The notes beneath the pieces are model-generated. The model worked only from the letters and a program-made list of their open reading frames with translations. It ran no database searches and was not told the origin of the DNA. A program made the position numbers and the translations under genes. From contig NZ_HF570958.1 of assembly GCF_001046855.1 (NCBI RefSeq), forward strand, positions 1,158,999-1,191,089: a stretch of DNA of 32,091 bases. Direction: 5' to 3'. Shown piece after piece: positions 23,531-30,555 of this stretch (position 1 is its first letter; every line of letters starts with the position of its first letter). This stretch comes from Nostocoides japonicum T1-X7. Lineage in GTDB: Bacteria > Actinomycetota > Actinomycetes > Actinomycetales > Dermatophilaceae.

Positions 23531-25342
23531 ATGGCGCGCGATCCGGCGTCGGTGGCGTCGCTCCTGGCCCTCGCCGAGCAGGCCTGGGCCCGCGGCGACC
23601 GGGAGTCCGCGACGGCATTCTTCGAGCGGGCCGACGGACGCGCGGAGGAGGAGGGCGACGTCGCCGACCGGGTCGAGGCCGTGCTCGGTCTCGCGCGAGG
23701 ACAGGAGTACAACCTCGCGCCGGGGTTGCTCCCCGTCCGGCTGCACGCGGCCTACGCGGCGGTCGCCGAGCCGGCATCCCGCATCCGGCTCGGCGCTGCC
23801 CTCGCCCGGTGCTGGGCCTATGCCAACGAGCCGGCACGAGCGACGCCGTTCGCGGAGGAGGCACTGCGCCTCAGCGAGGAGCAGGACGACCCGGAGCTCG
23901 TCGCCGATGCCCTCGACGCGGCGCTCGTCTCGCACTGGGGGCCCGACGACCTCCCTCTCCGGCAGCGCTGGGCGGTCCGGCTGGGCGACACCGCGGCCCA
24001 CCTGACGAGCCTCGACGCGAGGCTCACGGCCGCCCTGTGGTCGCTCACCGTCGCGTGGGAGCTCCTCGACCTGCCCCGGATGCATCGCTCGATGCACTCC
24101 CTCGAGCAGCTCGCCGAGGAGTCGGCCCGGGCGGAGTTCTTCGCCGCCAGCCGTCGGCTCCCGCTCGAGCTGCTGCGCGGGCGCCTCGACGTGGCACCGC
24201 TTCTCGTCGAGCGGGCGACCCGGGCGGCAGCACGGGCCGTCGTGCCGGACGCGGTCGGCGTCCTCCACGGGATGCGCGGGTACACGGCCCTCGTCGCGGG
24301 GGACGAGGCGACCTGTGCGGCCGAGGCTCCGGCGTTCGAGGTGTACGCCGTCGAGTTCGGGGTGGCGACCGTCCGGGCCGAGGCGGCGATGATCTGGCTC
24401 GGCGCCGGACGCCCGGACAAGGTCGCGGAGATGATCGCCGTGTTCACCCCGCCGGTCCTCGCCGCGCTGCCCCGCGACAGCGACTGGCTGCTCACGCTCC
24501 AGTGCGTCCTCGAGGGCGCCCTGGCGACACGGGACGCCGAGGTGACGGCTGCGGCGCTCACGCTCCTCGGCCCGTATGCGGGGCGCTCGGTCGTCAACGC
24601 CGGTGCCGTCATGTGGCACGGAGTCACCGACGACACCCTGGCCCGCGCATACGACCTCCTCGGCGACGCCGCGGCATCGGCACGGCACCGCGCCGCCGCC
24701 CTGGCCACCTACGAGCGGATCGGGGCGACGTGGTGGCGGGACCGGCTGCACCGCCTTCTGCCGGACACGCCTCCACCGCCCACCCGCTCGACCCGCGTGC
24801 ATCTCCACGAAACGCCCGGCGGGCTCTGGCTCGTCGGGCGGGAGGGCGCCGCCGTCCTCCTGCCCCGGATGCGCGGCCTGGAGTACCTCCACACGATCCT
24901 CGTCCACCGCGACGCGGACGTGCCGGCCGTGCGGCTCGCCGGCCACGTCGTCGTCGAGCAGCCCGGCCTGGAGGTCGTCGACGACGAGTCCCGCCGAATG
25001 CTGCGTGGCCGGCTGTCCGACATCGAGGCCCTCCGGCGCACCGCGGACACCGCCGAGCTGCGGGACGAGCGCGCCGCCATCGTCGCCTACCTCGCCTCGG
25101 CCACCGGTCTCGCCGGCCGCGATCGCGCAACCGGGTCGACCGCCGAGCGCGCCCGCGTCGCCGTGCGCAAGGCCCTCGTCGCCGCACTGGCCAGGATCGC
25201 CGAGAACGACCCTTCGCTCGGGCGACACCTGCGCGACCGGGTCCGCACGGGCCACCAGTGCCGCTACGAGACCGATCCGGACCATCCGGTGGAATGGGTC
25301 CTGACGGCCCTCAGCGGTGACCCTGCGATGCCGCGGGAGTAG
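23531..25342 (+). CDS. TPR-like helical protein with a C-terminal domain of actinobacterial regulators
   Basis: The 603-residue protein is mostly alpha-helical, with Ala/Leu-rich helix pairs (for example SLLALAEQAWARGDRESATA, ARATPFAEEALRLSEEQ) resembling tetratricopeptide repeats over residues 1-415. The C-terminal part (about 425-600) has the order GGLWLVGREGAAVLLPRMRG, LRGRLSDIEALRRTADTAE, then ARVAVRKALVAALARIAEND. After that come PSLGRHLRDRVRTGHQCRYE and a PVEW end. I recall this block from the C-termini of large ATP-binding LuxR/AfsR-type regulators, where it looks like a winged-helix unit. No Walker A motif or LuxR helix-turn-helix is present, so this would be a shortened relative lacking the ATPase. 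The start has only a weak ribosome site. It may regulate or scaffold the cupin and NTF2-like proteins. Confidence 0.65.
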   Translation: MARDPASVASLLALAEQAWARGDRESATAFFERADGRAEEEGDVADRVEAVLGLARGQEYNLAPGLLPVRLHAAYAAVAEPASRIRLGAALARCWAYANEPARATPFAEEALRLSEEQDDPELVADALDAALVSHWGPDDLPLRQRWAVRLGDTAAHLTSLDARLTAALWSLTVAWELLDLPRMHRSMHSLEQLAEESARAEFFAASRRLPLELLRGRLDVAPLLVERATRAAARAVVPDAVGVLHGMRGYTALVAGDEATCAAEAPAFEVYAVEFGVATVRAEAAMIWLGAGRPDKVAEMIAVFTPPVLAALPRDSDWLLTLQCVLEGALATRDAEVTAAALTLLGPYAGRSVVNAGAVMWHGVTDDTLARAYDLLGDAAASARHRAAALATYERIGATWWRDRLHRLLPDTPPPPTRSTRVHLHETPGGLWLVGREGAAVLLPRMRGLEYLHTILVHRDADVPAVRLAGHVVVEQPGLEVVDDESRRMLRGRLSDIEALRRTADTAELRDERAAIVAYLASATGLAGRDRATGSTAERARVAVRKALVAALARIAENDPSLGRHLRDRVRTGHQCRYETDPDHPVEWVLTALSGDPAMPRE

Positions 25343-25408
25343 GTCACCACCGGCGTCGACCGGCAGCGGCCTCGTCCGGGGCCCACAGCGCGCGCGACTC
25401 GTGGGCCT

Positions 25409-25468
25409 CATACTCATGCCAGGCTGAGGGTGTCGTCACCACTGGCCGAGAATCACGCATGAGGTATG
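25409..25468. promoter_or_regulatory. Spaced inverted repeat upstream of an acyl-CoA dehydrogenase gene
   Basis: CATACTCATGC (25409-25419) and GCATGAGGTATG (25457-25468) are inverted copies differing by one base deletion, separated by 37 bases. They sit in the 201-base spacer 25343-25543, 75-135 bases before the start, and stand out from the GC-rich background. They could be two half-sites bound by one regulator with looping, such as a fatty-acid-responsive TetR or GntR. No clear -10/-35 pair was identified; nothing else is seen in this spacer. Confidence 0.35.
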
Positions 25469-25543
25469 GCTTTGCCTCGGTGCTCGTCGCGGGTCCGTGC
25501 CCGATCGGGCTCGTGGTCCGGTCCACCAGCGAAGGAGCCGTCA

Positions 25544-26701
25544 ATGGAGCCATCCGAGTTCTCCGCGATCCTCGACGCCGTGAGGACGTTCATCGACCGG
25601 GAGGTCGTGCCGGCCGAGGACGAGATCGAGGAGACCGATGCCATCCCCGAGCGCATCCGCGCCGCGGCGGCGGACATGGGCCTGTTCGGGTATGCCCTCC
25701 CCGAGGAGTTCGGCGGCCTCGGCCTGTCGATGACCGAGGAGGTCCAGCTGGCCATGACGCTCGGGCGGACGGCGCCGTCGTTCCGGTCGATGTTCGGGAC
25801 GAACAACGGCATCGCCGGCCAGGTGCTCGTCAACTTCGGCACGGACGAGCAGAAGGAGGCCTACCTTCCCGGGCTCGCCGCGGGCGAGCTCGTCGCGTCG
25901 TTCGCCCTCACCGAGCCCGATGCTGGATCCGACCCCTCCGGCATCCGGACCAAGGCCGTCCGCGTCGACGGTGGCTACCGGATCTCGGGCCAGAAGCGCT
26001 TCATCACCAACGCCCCCGAGGCGGACGTCTTCATGGTCTTCGCCCGGACCGGCGAGGTGGCCGACGGCACGAAGGGGATCTCGGTCTTCGCCGTCGACGC
26101 CGACCGGGCCGGGGTCACCGTCGGGCCCCCGGACCGGAAGATGGGTCAACGCGGCGCGCACACCGCCGAGGTGTTCCTCGACGACGTCGAGGTCGGCCCC
26201 GAGGCCCTCATCGGAGGGGTCGAGGGGGAGGGATTCGGCGCGGCCATGCGCTCGCTCGCCAAGAGCCGCCTCCACATCGCCGCGCTGAGCGTCGGGATGG
26301 CGGAGCGGCTCATCGAGGAGTCGGTCGACCACGCCGTCACCCAGACCCAGGGCGGCACGCCCATCGCCGACTTCCAGCTCGTCCAGGCCATGCTCGCCGA
26401 CTCCAGGACCGAGGCGTACGCCGGCCGGGCCATGGTCATGGAGGCGGCCCGCAGCTACGACGACGGCTCCGACCGGTGGATGGCCCCGTCGTGCGCGAAG
26501 CTCTTCTGCACCGAGATGGTGGGTCGGGTCGCCGACCGCGCGGTCCAGGTCCACGGCGGGCTCGGCTACATGCGCGACACGAAGGTCGAGCGCTTCTACC
26601 GGGACGCCCGCCTCTACCGGCTCTACGAGGGCACGAGTGAGATCCAGAAGGTCATCATCGCCAAGCAGCTCATCCGCGCGGCTCGCCGCGAGGGTCGCTG
26701 A
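25544..26701 (+). CDS. Acyl-CoA dehydrogenase
   Basis: This FAD enzyme forms the alpha-beta double bond in acyl-CoAs, the first beta-oxidation step. The three-domain ACAD fold is visible: an N-terminal helical domain, a middle beta domain with ALTEPDAGSDPSGIRTKAV near 120-138, and a C-terminal four-helix domain. The catalytic base is Glu362 in YEGTSEIQ, the position used by short and medium-chain dehydrogenases, preceded by VHGGLGYMRD. The 385-residue length is standard. ATG 25544 has a GAAGGAG ribosome site. An in-frame ATG at 25466 would add 26 residues and lacks proper spacing. It is followed after 19 bases by a 37-codon frame and then a MaoC hydratase, suggesting one catabolic operon. Chain length or branching preference is not determinable. 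Confidence 0.92.
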   Translation: MEPSEFSAILDAVRTFIDREVVPAEDEIEETDAIPERIRAAAADMGLFGYALPEEFGGLGLSMTEEVQLAMTLGRTAPSFRSMFGTNNGIAGQVLVNFGTDEQKEAYLPGLAAGELVASFALTEPDAGSDPSGIRTKAVRVDGGYRISGQKRFITNAPEADVFMVFARTGEVADGTKGISVFAVDADRAGVTVGPPDRKMGQRGAHTAEVFLDDVEVGPEALIGGVEGEGFGAAMRSLAKSRLHIAALSVGMAERLIEESVDHAVTQTQGGTPIADFQLVQAMLADSRTEAYAGRAMVMEAARSYDDGSDRWMAPSCAKLFCTEMVGRVADRAVQVHGGLGYMRDTKVERFYRDARLYRLYEGTSEIQKVIIAKQLIRAARREGR

Positions 26702-26720
26702 CGGCATACGAGGAGGGAAC

Positions 26721-26834
26721 GTGAATCCGTTGCAGGACAAGCCGGCCGCCGTGACCGAATCGGGGGGAGGCCACGGGTCGGGGATCTCGCTCGCCCAGGG
26801 GCTCGCCGCGATCGTCGAGAGGGTCGACGCGTGA
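26721..26834 (+). CDS. 37-codon frame resembling an SDR N-terminus (remnant or small protein)
   Basis: A strong GAGGAGGG ribosome site precedes the GTG at 26721, and the TGA overlaps the next start (GTGA). The frame therefore has the translation signals of a real gene. The 37 residues read MNPLQDKPAAVTESGGGH and then GSGISLAQGLAAIVERVDA. That recalls the first turn of short-chain dehydrogenases (LxDKVAVVTGGGxGIGxxIAxxLA) with small insertions, ending before the rest of the fold. It is too short to be an enzyme. It may be the relic of an SDR gene between the dehydrogenase and hydratase genes, a leader that couples translation of the hydratase, or a genuine small protein. The SDR resemblance is by eye only. 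Confidence 0.4.
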   Translation: MNPLQDKPAAVTESGGGHGSGISLAQGLAAIVERVDA

Positions 26835-27289
26835 GCGCCCGGGTCATCGGCAGTCTCGCCGAGCTGCGGGGGCTCGTCGGCGCCGAGGTGGGCACGTCCG
26901 ACTGGGTCGAGATCGCCCAGGAGCGCATCGACGCGTTCGCCGACGCGACGGAGGACCACCAGTGGATCCACGTCGACGTCGAGCGGGCCACCGCCGGGCC
27001 CTTCGGGGCCCCGATCGCCCACGGCTTCCTCACCCTCTCGCTCCTGCCGCAGTTCGCCTCCCGGATCTTCTCCATCGGCTTCGGCAGCGCCCGGCTCAAC
27101 TACGGGCTGGAGTCGGTCCGCTTCCCCGCGCCGGTGCCCGTCGGCTCGCGGCTGCGGGCGACCGCCTCGGTCGAGTCCGTCGAGGAGACGGCCAAGGGGG
27201 TCCAGGCGCGCATCCGCTATGTCGTGGAGATCGAGGGCCGGGACCGGCCCGCCTGCGTCGCCACCCACATCGTCCTCGTCGTCACCTGA
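26831..27289 (+). CDS. MaoC-type (R)-specific enoyl-CoA hydratase
   Basis: The 152-residue single hot-dog-fold protein hydrates trans-2-enoyl-CoA to (R)-3-hydroxyacyl-CoA. The hydratase-2 motif is visible as FADATEDHQWIHVD with Asp42 and His47 at the spacing of the Asp/His pair of PhaJ-type hydratases. It is followed by GPFGAPIAHGFLTLSLLP, which includes the oxyanion-hole region. The GTG start overlaps the preceding small frame. The (R)-3-hydroxyacyl-CoA product is the substrate of PHA synthase, and phaC is on the opposite strand nearby, so a PhaJ-like supply role is plausible but inferred. The 94-base convergent gap to the next gene contains no good terminator. Confidence 0.9.
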   Translation: MSARVIGSLAELRGLVGAEVGTSDWVEIAQERIDAFADATEDHQWIHVDVERATAGPFGAPIAHGFLTLSLLPQFASRIFSIGFGSARLNYGLESVRFPAPVPVGSRLRATASVESVEETAKGVQARIRYVVEIEGRDRPACVATHIVLVVT

Positions 27290-27383
27290 GGTGACCCTGC
27301 CGTGAACGCGACGCGGACGACTCCAGGGGGACGCGCCGCGACGAATGACGGGGACCAGGCGACGGACACCGGCGCGGCAGGCC

Positions 27384-28538
27384 TCAGCCCGCCTCGAACG
27401 CGGCGCCTGAGGCGATGAGGTCGTCGGCGTCGAGCCCGGCCTCGGTGAGGATCGCGCGCGTGTCGCGGCCGGGGACCGGCGGCGGCTGGGGAGGCTCGAC
27501 GGAGTGGGCCCCGAACCGCGGCGCCGGACCCGGCTGGATGACCCCGTCGTGCTCGATGACCGACCCGCGGGCCCGGATCTGCGGATGGTCCAGTGCCCCC
27601 CTCATCGTGACGACGGGCGCGACGCACGCATCGGAGCCCGCGAAGACCTCGACCCACTCCTCCTGCGTCCGCCGCCGGAAGATCTCCGCCAGCGTCCCGC
27701 GCAGCTGCGGCCACCGGCTCCGGTCGTGCTGCGCCGCGGCGGGGTAGACGTCCTCGGGGACGCCGAGCCGGGCGAGCAGCTCGGCGAAGAACTTGCCCTC
27801 GAGCGCGCCGACGGACACGTACCGGCCGTCCGAGGTCTCGTAGACGGCGTAGAACGGAGCCGCGCCGTCGAGGAGGTTGACGCCGGCCTCGTCCTGCCAG
27901 CGGCCGGCCGACAGCATCGAGTGGGTCGCCGCCATGAGGTGCGACACCCCGTCGACCATGGCCGCGTCGACGACCTGGCCGCGGCCTGTCGTCATCCTCT
28001 CGACGAGGGCGGCGAGGACGCCGGTCACGAGATACATCGCCCCACCCGCGTAGTCGCCGAGGATGGGGAACGGCACGATGGGAGGCGCCCCGGCAGCCGC
28101 CAGCCCGTGGAGGGATCCGGTCACCCCGATGTAGTTGAGGTCGTGCCCGGCGGTTCGGGCGAGCGGACCGTCCTGGCCCCAGCCGGTCATCCGTCCGTAG
28201 ACGAGATGAGGATTGCGCTCGAGGAGGACCTCCGGGCCGATGCCCAGCCGCTCCGTCACCCCGGGCCGCAGCCCCTCGACGAGGACGTCGGCGCGGTCGG
28301 TCAGCGCCCGCAGCGCCTCGACCCCGGTGGGGCTCTTCAGGTCGAGCGCGATCGAGCGCTTGCCACGATTGAGGACGTCCCGGTCCGGCGGGGCCGTCGC
28401 CAGCTCGGGGGGGCCGGGACGGTCGACGCGCACGACGTCGGCGCCGAGATCCGCGAGCGTCATGCCGGCGAACGGTCCTGGGCCGATGCCGGCCAGCTCG
28501 ATGACGCGGATCGCCGACAGCGGACCCGTGATGGGCAT
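27384..28538 (-). CDS. CoA-transferase family III protein, alpha-methylacyl-CoA racemase-like
   Basis: This 384-residue CaiB/BaiF-fold protein resembles alpha-methylacyl-CoA racemases, which interconvert (2R)- and (2S)-2-methylacyl-CoAs so that branched chains can enter beta-oxidation. Catalytic pair candidates are His132 (GHDLNYIGVTGSLHG) and Asp162 (ILGDYAGGAMYLV), 30 residues apart as in the mycobacterial racemase. An AAPFYAVYETSDGRY segment with Glu234 follows. Length fits the racemase branch. The start has a GGAG ribosome site five bases upstream. It is last in a minus-strand operon, 21 bases after phaZ. A formyl-CoA-transferase-like activity is the alternative, but the HDxNY and GDxxGG motifs favour the racemase. 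Confidence 0.85.
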   Translation of the reverse strand: MPITGPLSAIRVIELAGIGPGPFAGMTLADLGADVVRVDRPGPPELATAPPDRDVLNRGKRSIALDLKSPTGVEALRALTDRADVLVEGLRPGVTERLGIGPEVLLERNPHLVYGRMTGWGQDGPLARTAGHDLNYIGVTGSLHGLAAAGAPPIVPFPILGDYAGGAMYLVTGVLAALVERMTTGRGQVVDAAMVDGVSHLMAATHSMLSAGRWQDEAGVNLLDGAAPFYAVYETSDGRYVSVGALEGKFFAELLARLGVPEDVYPAAAQHDRSRWPQLRGTLAEIFRRRTQEEWVEVFAGSDACVAPVVTMRGALDHPQIRARGSVIEHDGVIQPGPAPRFGAHSVEPPQPPPVPGRDTRAILTEAGLDADDLIASGAAFEAG

Positions 28539-28559
28539 CGGTGCTCCAATCCTGCCTTT

Positions 28560-29360
28560 TCAGGCCGTGAGGAAGTCGGACACGAGCGGGCCGAGCTCGG
28601 CCGCCCGGGTGACGAGCGCGAGGTGCCCGTCGTCGTACTCGTGCAGCCTCGCATGCGGCAGCAGCTGCCGCATGATCCGCGCGTTCGCGATGGGGATGAT
28701 CGGGTCGTCGGTCCCGGCGAGGATCAGCACGGGCTGGCGGATGAGCGGAAGGGCCGGGAGGCTGGTCCACCCGAGGCCGGCGAGCAGCTGGTAGAGATAG
28801 CCCCGCCACGGACCGGGACGGCTTGCGCTGTGCAGCAGCGCGGCGCTGCGCTCGGGATGCGCCCGCACCTGCCCGCCGTAGAGCTCGGCGGCGACGCTGC
28901 GCGCATACTCGGGGTCGCGGTAGCGCCGCGGCGTGGCCATCCTGGCCAGGACCCGGGGATGGGCGGGCACCATGAGCGCGCCGGTGGCGGTGCTGACGAG
29001 GACGACCCGGCGGCACCGGCGCGGGTACTGGAAGGCCGTCTGCTGCGCGAGCGCACCACCCCAGGAGATGCCGAGCACGTCGAACTCGTCGTGACCCAGC
29101 TCGTGGAGCATGCCGGCGGCGAGACGGGCCATCCCGAAGAAGCGGTAGGGGGCTCCCGGCAGCGGCGACCCGCCCACGCCCGGGACGTCGAAGGAGACGG
29201 CCGTGATCCGTGGGTCGAGGGCGTCGACGAACGGCTCGAGCACCTCCAGGCTGGCTCCGATCCCGTTGCACAGGAGCAGAGGTCGCCCGGGGCCGGTGCC
29301 TCCGCGGACGGAGACCCGCACCTCCCGGCCGTCCACCGTCACCATGCGGACTCGGCTCAT
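28560..29360 (-). CDS. phaZ: Medium-chain-length-type intracellular PHA depolymerase (PhaZ), alpha/beta hydrolase
   Basis: The 266-residue alpha/beta hydrolase closely follows the pseudomonad mcl-PHA depolymerase pattern: LLLCNGIGASLEVLEPFVDAL, FDVPGVGGSPLP with PYRFFGMARLAAGML, GISWGGALAQQ, PRRYRDP and QLLAGLGWTSLPAL. The catalytic triad is Ser99 in the GxSxG box, an Asp at 218/219 (GTDDPIIP) and His246 (DDGHLALVTR). It would release (R)-3-hydroxy acids from cytoplasmic PHA granules. No signal peptide is present, consistent with an intracellular enzyme. Its ATG overlaps the upstream dehydrogenase stop by four bases, and phaC is two genes upstream, so context supports the assignment. A generic hydrolase is the less likely alternative. 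Confidence 0.85.
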   Translation of the reverse strand: MSRVRMVTVDGREVRVSVRGGTGPGRPLLLCNGIGASLEVLEPFVDALDPRITAVSFDVPGVGGSPLPGAPYRFFGMARLAAGMLHELGHDEFDVLGISWGGALAQQTAFQYPRRCRRVVLVSTATGALMVPAHPRVLARMATPRRYRDPEYARSVAAELYGGQVRAHPERSAALLHSASRPGPWRGYLYQLLAGLGWTSLPALPLIRQPVLILAGTDDPIIPIANARIMRQLLPHARLHEYDDGHLALVTRAAELGPLVSDFLTA

Positions 29361-30544
29361 GCGAAGGCTCCGACGCCGGTGATGTCGCGCCCGACGATGA
29401 GGGTCTGGATCGTCTCGGTGCCCTCGTAGGTGTGCAGCGCCTCCATGTCCGCCATGTGCCGCATGACGTGGAAGTCGAGCAGGATCCCGTTGCCGCCCAA
29501 CAGGTCCCGTGCGTCGGCGACCACCTGACGGGCCTTGCGGGTGTTGTTCATCTTGGCGATCGCAGCGATCGTGTCGGTGAGGCTGCCCTCCTCGATGAGG
29601 CGGCCGAGCCGCAGGCAGTACAGCTGCATGGAGCAGACCTCGGCGAGCATCGTGACGAGCCGCTGCTGGACGATCTGGAAGCCGACGAGCGGCCTGCCGA
29701 ACTGGGTCCGTTCGGTGCAGTACTGGAGGGCGATCTCGTATGCCGCCGTCGCGTGTCCGAGCGCACCCCACGCGACCGCGTTGCGCGTCCCCGCGAGGAC
29801 CCGCGCGGTGTCCTTGAAGCTGTGGGCCTCGGGGAGCCGGGCCGACTCCTCGACCCGCGCCCCGTCGAGGGTGATGTGGGCCTGCCACACCGACCGGAGC
29901 GACACCTTCCCGTCGATGCGCTCGGCGTGGTAGCCGGGAGTCGTCGCGGGCTCGACGAGGAAGCCCTTGACCTGCCCGTCGGCCACGTCCCGGGCCCACA
30001 CGACGACGACGTCGGCGATGGTGCCGTTGCCGATCCACTTCTTCTCCCCGTCGAGGACCCATGCGTCGCCGTCGCGGCGGGCGGTCGTCTCCAGGGCGAC
30101 GGAGTCCGACCCGTGGGTGGGCTCGGTCAGCGCGAAGGCGCCGAAGGCGTCCACCCTCGCCATCGGCGGCAGCCAGCGCTCCTTCTGCTCCGGCGAGCCG
30201 AGCATGGCGATCGACTGCATCGCGAGACCCGCCTGGACCCCGAGGAAGGTGCCGATGCTCCCGTCGCCGCGGTTCAGCTCCATGTGGACGAGCCCGGTCG
30301 CGATCGGGCTCATCGACGGGCAGCCGTAGCCTGCGATGCCGTCGCCGACGAGGCCGAGCTCGCCGAGCCGCCGGGCCAGGTCGCGAGGGAACTCGGCGCG
30401 CTCCCAATGGTCGCCGATGACCGGCAGCACCTCGTCGTCGACGAAGTGCCGGGCCCGGTTCCAGTAGCCCCGCTCCTCGGCGGTGAGCTGGTCGGCGATG
30501 CGGAAGTAGTCGGTGCCGCGCGAGCGGCCGAGGGTCTCGAACAT
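29357..30544 (-). CDS. Acyl-CoA dehydrogenase, glutaryl-CoA dehydrogenase-like branch
   Basis: This 395-residue flavoprotein has the ACAD fold. The FAD/substrate loop FALTEPTHGSDSVALETTAR lies near 135-155, TQFGRPLVGFQIVQQRL near 285, and the catalytic Glu374 is in YEGTETIQTLIVGRDITG. The GRDITG ending and the GSD-SVALETTA loop resemble glutaryl-CoA dehydrogenases and peroxisomal-type ACX4 oxidases more than straight-chain fatty acyl-CoA dehydrogenases. However, the Arg expected for glutaryl binding was not verified. A GAGGAG ribosome site overlaps the phaC stop codon, and the stop overlaps phaZ, so it is embedded in the PHA operon. It may feed enoyl-CoA toward polymer precursors or recycle depolymerisation products, which is inference. 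Confidence 0.88.
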   Translation of the reverse strand: MFETLGRSRGTDYFRIADQLTAEERGYWNRARHFVDDEVLPVIGDHWERAEFPRDLARRLGELGLVGDGIAGYGCPSMSPIATGLVHMELNRGDGSIGTFLGVQAGLAMQSIAMLGSPEQKERWLPPMARVDAFGAFALTEPTHGSDSVALETTARRDGDAWVLDGEKKWIGNGTIADVVVVWARDVADGQVKGFLVEPATTPGYHAERIDGKVSLRSVWQAHITLDGARVEESARLPEAHSFKDTARVLAGTRNAVAWGALGHATAAYEIALQYCTERTQFGRPLVGFQIVQQRLVTMLAEVCSMQLYCLRLGRLIEEGSLTDTIAAIAKMNNTRKARQVVADARDLLGGNGILLDFHVMRHMADMEALHTYEGTETIQTLIVGRDITGVGAFA

Positions 30545-30555
30545 GGTGGTTCTCC

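Noticed and set aside
27296..27381. CCTGCCG and CGGCAGG as a possible terminator between the convergent hydratase and racemase genes.
   Set aside because: The arms are only 7 bases and 72 bases apart, which is too loose for a transcription terminator.
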